NCBI GenBank assembly: GCA_037157565.1
Contig: JAZHRO010000013.1
Location: forward strand, 73,711,501-73,775,500
Length of the DNA: 64,000 nucleotides
Direction: 5' to 3'
From: Thalassia testudinum
Taxonomy: Eukaryota; Streptophyta; Magnoliopsida; Alismatales; Hydrocharitaceae
Under the pieces are notes generated by a model. The model was not told the origin of the DNA. It made no database searches and saw nothing but the letters and a program-made list of their open reading frames with translations. The translations under genes and the position numbers were made by a program. Of the stretch, positions 59,301 through 64,000 are shown piece by piece; within the stretch, counting starts at the first letter, position 1; the number at the start of each line of letters is the position of its first letter.

Positions 59301-61444
59301 TGTATCCAAGCTGAGTATGATAAATATCTATACTCCAACTTGAGATGAGGTGTTAGCACATATTATTTGTATAAGGGATTTTGGACTTTTAGCTCTTAAG
59401 GGGCATTCTTGTACTTTTACCTTTTTTCGTTTCTCTCTATATAAGAAAGCCTAGGATTTTTAATAAAGAATTAACCCATTTTAACCAATTCATACAATAG
59501 GATTCCCAACTTACATTGATCATCTACTTTTTTTTAAAATTTCCTCAATACTTTTTATTTTATACTTGATTTTTATGTGATCATTTTGTTTCTAGGATCT
59601 AGATTGCACATCAACAACAAATCAAGTGTAGACACAACCCATTACCCATAGCAATGGGCCATAGCGACTAGTTAAATGAATCCAACACCCAAGTCAACTC
59701 AAAAGAAAAGAAACCAAAATGTTTCCAAGTATTAACTCTCAACAGTCATCTTAAATTGCATGATAGTTGAACTTTCCACAAGGGAATCCCAAAAGATTCC
59801 TTTCAACAACCTTTTTCTGCCAATCTTTAATAGGCATCTATACATCTTCCAAGCCATCAAAAACTTATACTTGAATTCCTCAGGAAAAACTAAGCCATAA
59901 AACTTATTGAAATGTAAAGCCCAAATTTACCCAAACCAACCAATTGGTAACCCTTCCAACCAAGCTCATAAATATCCACTTTCACTTGTTATAACTTGAG
60001 CAATAGAGCTGCAACGTGATTTTTTCATCTCCGCCTTTCCCCCCTCCTTTAAATTCGTATATCAACCCAACTTCAACATAACACTATTCCGATGAGGAAT
60101 CAAGCTATTCCTTTTCCTACCCTTCTTACACAGATAGGGCTTTTTTTTTTTTTTTTTTTTTGAAAGAAAAAGGTTGAAGGTCATATGGACCCCGCACCCA
60201 TCGTATTTAACGGGCCTTAGCGGCCAAAAGATTCTTACACAGATAGGTTGTTTGCACAAACCCCCCAAAAGTATCGAAACGTGCTATTATCCCATTTCCT
60301 TGGTGCAATTTCTATGTTAATATAATCACATAATAACCAAAAACGAGCAACCAGATAGATAGAGGGGAGGAGTTCATTGAATAGGTCCCTCTTTAGGAGA
60401 TTCTAACTCTTTCAATTTACACTTGGTCCATACGAATGACCCAGTTAACAACTTAATCAACACAAGCCCCCGAGTGGATCCAGTGCATCTGCATTGCATT
60501 ACCATATCAAACATATCCCCTCGGGAACTCACAAAGGATTGCTACCACCTATTTCAATCGCACACTTCCCAGAACCTCCATGCCCATCACCTACGCATCT
60601 TCCAGACCGTGCGCAAGCTTTCGGTAGCACGGAAGCAGTTGCAGCCATAAAATATCAAAGCTGTGACGAATGAATACAGGAAAACCGACTACCTGATACA
60701 CGCCTCCTGACGGGCGCCACGTGGTCTTGACTCTGACACGTGGGATAGGCGGGAGACGTGATCCGTCACATTTTGGAAGGAGAAGGCGCGGGCAACCACA
60801 GGGGATTTTGCATGCATCTGAGCACGCGTGAAGGCAGAAGTTTCCTCGGTAGGGTCCCTGCGTCCGTGGCTTCCCCCGCACATGCTGGTCATTGCACGAA
60901 TTGGGGAGATTGCCTGATTTTGTAATCGTTGTTGGGGTTTGCGTGATCTGTTGCATCAATGTTGGGTTATGCGTAATCAGTAGGAAACGTATAGCATGGA
61001 ACTCTATATGTATCGGGGATCAGTGGCGAGAAAGGCAGCTGCATTAAGGTCAATTTCCTTGTTCCTATTATAACTCCTTGTGGTTGCCGGTACTCCACCC
61101 ACAGCGGCTCCCCGGAAATCCTTCCAACCACCTCCCCGGTTACGTCGATCAACTCGACCCCACCCATTCGCAAGCGAACCTATCACTACTCCGCAATGCT
61201 TTTCAAAGTTTTAACCTTTAGTCTCACATACCAAACAGCCCAACTTCGATCGGATCACTACTTTGAGGTGGAATCATGGGGGGGGGTGTGGGTCGCGGTG
61301 AGGGAGAGAGGGAGAGAGAGAGGGATTACCGGGAGAGAAGTGTTTGGTGGAGACGAGGCCGCGACCTTTGTCGGGGAAGGAGGAAATGGTGAGCCCACGA
61401 AGGGCGAGAGCGCGCTTTAAGCGCTCTTCTTCTACCTCGATCAT
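29191..61444 (-). CDS. ASHR1: ASHR1-like SET/MYND-domain lysine methyltransferase gene, 5' three exons (partial)
   Basis: Three exons on the minus strand splice in frame: 61,444-61,330 (phase 1), 53,206-53,061 and 29,325-29,191. They give 132 codons. Every junction has GT/AG borders. The order is: start of the split SET domain (motif KGRGLV, then [13 protein letters not shown] across the first junction), then a MYND zinc finger with all eight ligands (CDSC, CSSC, C-x3-C in WYCGNIC, and H-x3-C in HQLEC), then a helix ending [15 protein letters not shown]. This is the N-terminal layout of plant ASHR1/SMYD-type proteins, which methylate lysines on histones or other proteins. The main SET core, post-SET cysteines and TPR-like tail are absent, so the gene continues left of 29,190. 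Intron 1 (8,123 bp) holds Copia-5. Intron 2 (23,735 bp) holds Copia-3, Copia-4, a captured-gene hAT and LINE debris. All reading frames in the exons are clean, unlike the transposons, which suggests a live gene. Confidence 0.9.
29326..29670 (-). other. Right-hand start of intron 2 flank next to exon 3
   Basis: AT-rich intron DNA between the exon 3 acceptor and Copia-3. The branch/pyrimidine area near the acceptor is short. Nothing else seen. Confidence 0.6.
29676..29832 (+). repeat. Copia-3 5' LTR
   Basis: Starts TGTTGTACTCC, ends TCTCCTACT. TATA-type CTCTATATAAT near 29,775 and AATAAAG near 29,802. Confidence 0.92.
30546..31550 (+). pseudogene. Copia-3 gag (badly broken)
   Basis: The ATG at 30,546 starts [13 protein letters not shown] and the motif KLDETNYPR, then FLMTVRGHN. 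Stops and frameshifts break the capsid region, and the zinc knuckle near 31,295-31,335 has lost a ligand. The GC-rich leader (29,850-30,430) contains repeated GGGGCTTCTNCTGCC-like blocks. Confidence 0.8.
31551..34785 (+). pseudogene. Copia-3 pol (broken)
   Basis: Protease keeps VDSGTS at about 31,561. Then [12 protein letters not shown], the pre-integrase HLRLGH, the LGKHHR zinc region and the integrase core with HSNNALQFC (catalytic Asp replaced by Asn) and GVAKMKH. The clean block 32,305-32,928 ends the integrase. Reverse transcriptase (about 33,290-34,200) retains YVDD at 33,815-33,826 but is frameshifted on both sides. RNase H (34,199-34,770) is one long open frame with YSDANY and [20 protein letters not shown]. 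Confidence 0.86.
34794..34950 (+). repeat. Copia-3 3' LTR
   Basis: Copy of 29,676-29,832, starting TGTTGCACCCC and ending TCTCCTATT, followed by GAAAT. Confidence 0.92.
34956..36595. other. Intron 2 DNA, no gene
   Basis: Contains a 189-codon open frame (35,270-35,839) without an ATG or recognisable domain, and an A-run near 35,970. Taken as intron sequence. Confidence 0.55.
36600..37030 (+). pseudogene. LINE 3'-terminal fragment with poly(A) tail
   Basis: The frame at 36,605-36,799 contains [22 protein letters not shown], abbreviated here as C-x9-HLFLQC, the zinc motif at the end of plant L1 ORF2. A short 3' UTR follows and ends in an A-run at about 37,019-37,029. Everything upstream of the zinc motif is missing, so it is a dead-on-arrival copy in intron 2, antisense to the host gene. 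Confidence 0.72.
37031..40885. other. Intron 2 DNA, nothing recognised
   Basis: Mostly AT-rich. A GGT/CACC-biased block (37,400-38,350) keeps several frames open in both directions. An A-run with CAAA repeats lies at 39,582-39,616. A minus-strand frame at 40,418-40,687 matches no family I recognise. Confidence 0.5.
40890..41690 (+). repeat. Gypsy-type LTR remnant 1
   Basis: Contains GAGGGAAGGAAAATCC, AAAAAGGCCCAA, TCTTGTACTC and CCAGACGTACACC-like blocks and ends around AGGCTCCAATTATG. The same blocks occur in the same order at 42,590-42,743 plus 48,647-49,300. The layout (AAGCCC-rich start, promoter, ACGTACACC late) resembles LTRs of plant Tat-type gypsy elements. No coding region is attached. 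Confidence 0.45.
41691..42589. other. DNA between two LTR remnants, with a poly-G run
   Basis: About 900 bp with a G-run at 41,823-41,837. No gag or pol similarity. If the two remnants belong together, this would be the interior of a very short non-autonomous element. Confidence 0.4.
42590..42743 (+). repeat. Gypsy-type LTR remnant 2, left part
   Basis: GAGAGAAGGAAAATC and AAAAGCCTAAAAAG/GAGGCCCAACC parallel remnant 1. Cut by Copia-4 at 42,744. Confidence 0.4.
42744..42901 (+). repeat. Copia-4 5' LTR
   Basis: Starts TGTTGTGGGACATC, ends CCTTTGACT, with CTCTATATAC as TATA region. Confidence 0.9.
43337..44340 (+). pseudogene. Copia-4 gag (broken)
   Basis: ATG at 43,337 ([13 protein letters not shown]), then KLDETK and a frameshift. 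The clear part is 43,763-44,030: [22 protein letters not shown], shown here only as its key points GCRPICI and TTQRDY, then [16 protein letters not shown]. The zinc knuckle [14 protein letters not shown] has Tyr in place of the second Cys, the same change as in Copia-1. [17 protein letters not shown] follows, the usual linker to the protease. Confidence 0.82.
44421..45345. mobile_element. hAT-A: non-autonomous hAT transposon in Copia-4
   Basis: 925 bp between perfect 8-bp duplications CTCCTGGC (44,413-44,420 and 45,346-45,353). Ends are imperfect inverted repeats CATGGTTATGAAAATCGGT and, as the reverse complement of the right end, CATGATTGTAAAAGTTGGT. Subterminal DNA is packed with CGACTACTCGG / CCGAGTAGTCG palindromic motifs, probable transposase sites. 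The interior is AT-rich with an ATAA microsatellite (45,201-45,240) and no transposase. It is the reverse-orientation sibling of hAT-B. Confidence 0.92.
45201..45240. repeat. (ATAA)n(TA)n microsatellite inside hAT-A
   Basis: About six ATAA units plus TA units. hAT-B has fewer at the matching place (55,008-55,036), which accounts for most of the 15-bp length difference. Confidence 0.8.
48486..48641 (+). repeat. Copia-4 3' LTR
   Basis: Starts TGTTGTCACCTCTCC, ends CCTTTGACT. Preceded by a decayed purine tract TTAAAGAGAAG. Confidence 0.9.
48647..49300 (+). repeat. Gypsy-type LTR remnant 2, right part
   Basis: Continues the sequence interrupted by Copia-4. Has CTCTATACAAGG (TATA region), GAATTCTTGTACCCTC, CCCAGACGTACACC and AGGCTCCAATCACG, matching remnant 1 in order. 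Confidence 0.45.
50176..50733 (+). repeat. Direct repeat pair in the Pack-hAT
   Basis: CGGAAATTTATATGACATG at 50,178 and CGAAATTTATGTGACATG at 50,703, both followed by TATGTTT and TGCAA. About 30 bp each, 525 bp apart. Confidence 0.6.
50550..50789 (+). other. Unidentified 79-codon open frame in the Pack-hAT
   Basis: ATG at 50,550, Lys-rich start ([17 protein letters not shown]). Not recognised; may be a captured exon of another gene or chance. Confidence 0.25.
51125..51455 (+). pseudogene. Captured BASS (SBF-domain) transporter gene fragment, two exons
   Basis: Exon A, 51,125-51,222, follows a T-rich acceptor (TATTTATTTGCAG) and encodes [19 protein letters not shown] to CASP; it ends at a GTATG donor. 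Exon B, 51,363-51,455, follows GGTCAG and encodes [16 protein letters not shown] to FALGY. The two join in frame as CASP-IGQV, the middle of the membrane domain of plant BASS proteins, chloroplast-envelope carriers that co-transport sodium and organic acids. After FALGY the text diverges into 13 unrelated codons and a stop at 51,495-51,497. Only about 63 of some 400 codons are present. The copy has no stops within the exons, so capture may be fairly recent. Confidence 0.82.
52382..53060 (-). other. Intron 2, part next to exon 2
   Basis: AT-rich, with A- and T-runs near 52,730 and 52,790. Includes the exon 2 donor at its right end. No other feature. Confidence 0.6.
53061..53206 (-). CDS. ASHR1: ASHR1-like exon 2 (MYND finger, first part)
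   Basis: 146 bp between an acceptor reading TTTCCAG and a donor reading GTATAG. It completes the split glycine codon of exon 1, giving [11 protein letters not shown], and then encodes six of the eight MYND zinc ligands (CDSC, CSSC, and two cysteines in WYCGNICQ). It ends in phase 0 after CAG (Gln). It lies between the captured-gene hAT (ends 52,373) and Copia-5 (starts 53,548) and is undamaged. Confidence 0.9.
53207..53547 (-). other. Intron 1, part next to exon 2
   Basis: AT-rich intron DNA between the exon 2 acceptor and Copia-5. Confidence 0.6.
53548..53686 (+). repeat. Copia-5 5' LTR
   Basis: Starts TATTAGCACATA (its partner starts TGTTAGCACATA), ends AACCAATT. TATA-type CTTATATAAG near 53,633. 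Confidence 0.9.
53800..54010 (+). repeat. Three GC-rich imperfect tandem units (about 65 bp) in the Copia-5 leader
   Basis: Units begin with GCGAGCGGCGATGCTACA, GCGAGCGGCGGTGCTACA and GGGCGCTACACGCGC, each followed by a GACGCATCTG / GACGCGTCTG / GCGCGTTTG block. They lie between the primer site and gag. Confidence 0.65.
54242..56190 (+). pseudogene. Copia-5 gag (broken, split by hAT-B)
   Basis: ATG at 54,242 ([13 protein letters not shown]), then [20 protein letters not shown] and [10 protein letters not shown]; a frameshift, then [15 protein letters not shown] and [17 protein letters not shown] up to the hAT-B insertion. After 55,815 it resumes with an intact zinc knuckle [14 protein letters not shown] near 55,920-55,965 and KPPMANQ. 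One shift and several stops. Confidence 0.84.
54898..55807. mobile_element. hAT-B: non-autonomous hAT transposon in Copia-5
   Basis: 910 bp between perfect 8-bp duplications CTTGTGCT (54,890-54,897 and 55,808-55,815). Ends CATGATTGTAAAAGTCGGT and, reverse complement of the right, CATGGTTGTGAAAATTGGT. Subterminal GTAGTCGG/CCGACTAC arrays as in hAT-A. It matches hAT-A along its whole length in reverse orientation with scattered changes. No transposase. Confidence 0.93.
56191..59340 (+). pseudogene. Copia-5 pol (broken)
   Basis: Protease site at 56,200-56,208 reads DSN, not DSG. Pre-integrase and integrase: [31 protein letters not shown], then [19 protein letters not shown] with the catalytic Glu kept. 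Reverse transcriptase (57,980-58,700): [29 protein letters not shown], and the box at 58,405-58,416 reads YVND, so the first Asp is lost. RNase H is in two frames (58,850-59,090) and ends with [19 protein letters not shown] and DIFTKSLA. Confidence 0.87.
59351..59490 (+). repeat. Copia-5 3' LTR
   Basis: Starts TGTTAGCACATATT, ends AACCAATT, followed by CATAC. Confidence 0.92.
59496..60122 (-). other. Intron 1, left of the small retro-insertion
   Basis: AT-rich, nothing else seen. Confidence 0.55.
60139..60231 (-). mobile_element. Short poly(A) retro-insertion (SINE-like or LINE 3' end)
   Basis: A 93-bp insert with a run of 20 or more T at its left end (a poly(A) tail on the minus strand), flanked by a perfect 16-bp duplication TTCTTACACAGATAGG (60,123-60,138 and 60,232-60,247). 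The minus-strand body begins TCTTTTGGCCGCTAAGGCCC. Its source element is not identified; the duplication plus poly(A) show LINE-driven retroposition. Confidence 0.8.
60248..61329 (-). other. Intron 1, part next to exon 1
   Basis: Less AT-rich than the rest of the intron. Contains the CACGTG pair at 60,718-60,742 and a CT/GA-rich stretch with a G-run (61,277-61,325) next to the donor. Confidence 0.55.
60718..60760. promoter_or_regulatory. G-box/ABRE-like cluster in intron 1
   Basis: Two CACGTG cores (60,718-60,723 and 60,737-60,742), both in a CACGTGG context, and an ACGTG at 60,756. CACGTG is the core bound by plant bZIP and bHLH factors. They lie 600-700 bp downstream of the start codon, within intron 1, a common place for plant intronic enhancers. 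Confidence 0.4.
61330..61444 (-). CDS. ASHR1: ASHR1-like exon 1 (start of SET domain)
   Basis: The ATG at 61,444 starts a frame of 38 codons plus one base, beginning [18 protein letters not shown] and ending at a GGTAAT donor (G at 61,330, GT at 61,329-61,328). The family protein starts about a dozen residues before the matching SET strand, so this ATG fits. The frame stays open upstream to another ATG at 61,702, but those 86 residues are basic and proline-rich, unlike the family, and the matching plus strand is GA-repeat rich, so I read them as 5' UTR. The sequence just past the donor is a C/T-rich tract. Confidence 0.88.
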
Positions 61445-61640
61445 CTCCACTTTCTTGGAGAAGTTTTCGCTTCGATCGCAGGAGCGAGAGAGACAGCGAG
61501 AGAGAGGGTTTTTGGGTGAAAAGGGAGGGGGGATGTGTGCAAAATTCCCCAGGCAGAAGTGCAACGCCCTTCTAGAGAAAGGAGGTGAGGGATCAGCCAA
61601 GGAGCGGCCGTTCGTCAAAGTAAGAGGTTGCGTGTGTTTT
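61445..61640 (-). promoter_or_regulatory. ASHR1: Probable 5' UTR / proximal promoter of the ASHR1-like gene
   Basis: Upstream of the ATG the coding strand is C/T-rich (plus strand GAGAGAGAGACAGCGAGAGAG near 61,485-61,507, given as 20 or fewer bases: GAGAGACAGCGAGAGAG), typical of plant leaders. No clear TATA box. Confidence 0.4.
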
Positions 61641-62400
61641 TGTAGCTTGAACGAAAATATTTTGTCAAGGGCATGAAAATGATTTAAAAGACCTGATTTC
61701 ATAGGATAAGGGAGTAGGATGACCTCGATATCTCTTGGAGAAATATAATGCCCTCACAAGGGAGGAGAATTTTAAAATAGAAATGCCTGATACATCATTT
61801 TTGATAGAGGTAGATTTTGCTCCACGCATCAAATACAACAAAGCATCATCGATGTCGTCAACAAACCGCGCTAATAGAAGACAAGAGGTCGAAACCAAGC
61901 CAACCAACCACCTTATCGTAATGAGTTCGGCTGCAACGTAACCCAAACATCAAAAAAAGGCCACCAATGCCCTCAAAGATCCGTGCTCAAAGGACACCAA
62001 TTGAAGAAGCTCACACCACCACCACCACGTGCGTCGACTAAAGGTAACAATGGCCCCTCAACGAGGGCACCCCAACAATAGACGAGCAGCATCGGCGAGC
62101 GCAACTTCGTGATGCCATGCCAGCAACACCACAACGCAGACGCCACGTCGACAAAGATAATGTAGCACTCAACGTCAGAACGACCACAGTCAAGGGTGAG
62201 AAGCAAAGAGTCAATTGACGAGTGCCAATACTATCGAGCGTAGATCAAGAAGAAAAAGGAGACTAGAAGAAAAGAGGGGGGGAGGAGGGGGGGCTGACCA
62301 ATGAGGGGAGGCCAATCAAGCCTAAACAACGCTGATTTGGGGGAGAACGAAGGCAGTAAGGCTCAAGGTTGGGGGAGAGCTTTAGCGTCTTTTCCTTTCC
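61641..62400. other. Upstream flank, no gene recognised
   Basis: Mixed composition with CACCACCAC and GGGGGAGG runs. Short frames only. Confidence 0.45.
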
Positions 62401-62816
62401 AGGAGGTTGCGTGCCTTGAGATTTATAGTTGAGTTAAAATTAACTCCATAATCCATTGATATATAATGTGATTTGGCAATTGGATTTTCCACATTTGATA
62501 GCAGATCACCTCAAGGTTGAATTTTTCACCTAGTTCTTATTTTAGTCATGGATTGTGATAAAAATAATCATAACAATGTGAAAAAATTTCTTGAGAGAAA
62601 AGGGATTTTAAGATTTGTAATTGTAGAATTAAATTAGGTTCATCAAATTGAAAATTAATACTAACTTCATTATTTATGTTGATAAAAAAAATGAGTATTT
62701 CAAAATGAGCATTTTTTTAGTTCCAATAATTGATAGGGTAATAAAATAAACTAATAAACATTTATGATGAAATATATGTAAATACATAATAGGTGGAGAT
62801 ATATATATCTTTGTCA

Positions 62817-62847
<31 letters not shown>

Positions 62848-63430
62848 CACTGAATGTGTGTAAAAATTCTTTTTCTTAATCCTCTTTTCAATTTTTTTCT
62901 TACTTTTAAATTTACCATCGTTGAATTTAACAAAACCAGCTAATGTAATAACAATTGTAAAAATAACATCACTTTTTTTTTACATAAAAAATAATATTTA
63001 AAAATCAATGTCAGGTGCCTACTTTTTAATATTTATAACGACATCTACGTAAAAAGTTCGTTTTTTTAAACTTGACACCCACCACATTTGCATGCATGAT
63101 GTCAGTTAACTCTCAACATCATTTGCTTTCTCCTACTTCACGTGCAATGTTTCAAATAATATGCTATATTATGTGATACTAATCCAACGTCACTCTGTGC
63201 ATGCATCGCCTGTTCATATCCCTTTTCGTCCGTCACTTTTTTCAAAATGTTCCCGAATCCGAATAAATACAACTATTTATAAGAATACTCTTTTACCAAA
63301 TTTGAAATTGACTTTATAAAAGTCCTGGCATGTGCTGATCTGCAGGGTGGATGGAGAGATAAATAATGTATAAATTTTGTAACGATAAAATAAGGAAAAG
63401 TTTACTTTTCTTTACAAGTAAATGTATATT
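62401..63430. other. AT-rich intergenic DNA
   Basis: Includes a TA microsatellite at 62,822-62,847. No coding signal. Confidence 0.6.
62822..62847. repeat. (TA)n microsatellite
   Basis: 13 TA units. Confidence 0.9.
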
Positions 63431-63435
63431 TTTGT

Positions 63436-63550
63436 CGTGAGTTGGCCTGATCCAGCGGTAAAGAGACTCGGGTGACAGCCCCTTTTGAGAGAGAGGCATG
63501 AAAACGGTTGAATGGTAGGAGGAGTCCTTTGCCGTGGGATCATAGTGCAA
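63436..63550 (+). mobile_element. Possible tRNA-derived SINE
   Basis: TTGGCCTGATCCAGCGGTAAAG resembles a pol III A box as found at the start of plant SINEs (core TGGCC...AGCGGTAAAG). About 50 bp on, CGGTTGAATGG is a weak B box (GGTTCGAANCC). No tail or duplication was found. Confidence 0.35.
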
Positions 63551-64000
63551 TCTTATTTAGTAAGGAGAATAAGTTGATGGAATAAATAGAGGAATAGAAA
63601 AATAGTGAAATAAATGATGTAATAAGTAAGTTAGCCTATTTGAATATTAGACGTGTGAAGTGATGTATTAAAGTTATTCCACAAAGAATGATAGAATAAA
63701 TTCCATATATGTTAACTCGTTTCTGTATTAAGTTGTTACGACCCTGTTGTCGAATCCCTACAAGACATAAGACTGGTTCGACTCGATTAATTCTAAGACA
63801 TAATCGTCCAACAAGAAATAACCGAAAAGCAGTAAAGTAAACCACATTCACCATGCTAAGTAACTAACAGTAAAAGAGTACAAGCAGTAAAGGAAATAAA
63901 ATCTGCTAACAGTACATATCACCACCACAACAGTAAAGTAAAACAAAGTACAGAAAAGAAATGGTAACAACAATCTAACTCACTAGCAAAAGGAAGTACA
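63551..64000. other. AT-rich DNA, nothing recognised
   Basis: No frame or repeat end supported. Confidence 0.5.

Larger units (their letters stand above)
53548..59490 (+). mobile_element. Copia-5: full-length Ty1/copia retrotransposon carrying hAT-B, in intron 1
   Basis: LTRs of 139 and 140 bp, flanked by CATAC (53,543-53,547 and 59,491-59,495). Primer site TGGTATCAGAAC at 53,687, one base from the usual initiator-Met complement. Gag and pol in copia order. hAT-B (54,898-55,807) sits in gag before the zinc knuckle. Antisense to the host gene. Confidence 0.95.

Noticed and set aside
61445..61702. In-frame upstream extension of exon 1 to an ATG at 61,702
   Set aside because: The 86 extra residues do not look like the ASHR1 family; more likely 5' UTR.
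1..64000. CRISPR arrays, rRNA or tRNA genes, bacterial operons
   Set aside because: None seen; direct repeats here are LTRs, target duplications or microsatellites.

Overview
The window is nuclear DNA from a flowering plant. It contains Ty1/copia and Ty3/gypsy retrotransposons with plant-type primer sites, plant-type LINEs, hAT DNA transposons, and three spliced exons on the minus strand of a plant SET/MYND lysine methyltransferase that I recognise as ASHR1-like. The species cannot be named from the sequence.

Host gene. Exon 1 (61,330-61,444), exon 2 (53,061-53,206) and exon 3 (29,191-29,325) join in frame into 132 codons: the N-terminal SET strand followed by a complete MYND zinc finger. 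Intron 1 is about 8.1 kb and intron 2 about 23.7 kb. I found no exon 4 between position 1 and 29,190, so the third intron probably runs off the left edge and the gene would exceed 61 kb. Most of the window is mobile DNA that has filled this gene.

Layout. 1-2,092 and 11,814-12,590: 3' end of a gypsy pol and probably its LTR. 2,093-11,808: Copia-1, with a 4.4 kb LINE inserted in its RNase H region. 13,560-18,725: a decayed minus-strand LINE split by a plus-strand copia gag fragment. 19,430-19,760: another LINE 3' end. 21,130-27,205: Copia-2 (minus) carrying hAT-C. 29,191-29,325: exon 3. 29,676-34,950: Copia-3. 36,600-37,030: a LINE tail. 40,890-49,300: two related gypsy-type LTR remnants, one split by Copia-4 (42,744-48,641), which carries hAT-A. 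49,420-52,373: a 2.95 kb hAT that has captured two exons of a BASS (SBF-domain) transporter gene. 53,061-53,206: exon 2. 53,548-59,490: Copia-5 carrying hAT-B. 60,139-60,231: a small poly(A) retro-insertion. 61,330-61,444: exon 1. Beyond it lie the promoter side and AT-rich DNA.

How the parts relate. All five copia elements are full length, have 139-160 bp LTRs and their own 5-bp target duplications, and end in TG...CT or TG...TT instead of TG...CA. This matches the known class of short-LTR, non-TGCA plant copia elements that favour genes. All five are coding-dead. Three of them are in turn interrupted by related hAT elements with 8-bp duplications. Four of the five run antisense to the host gene.
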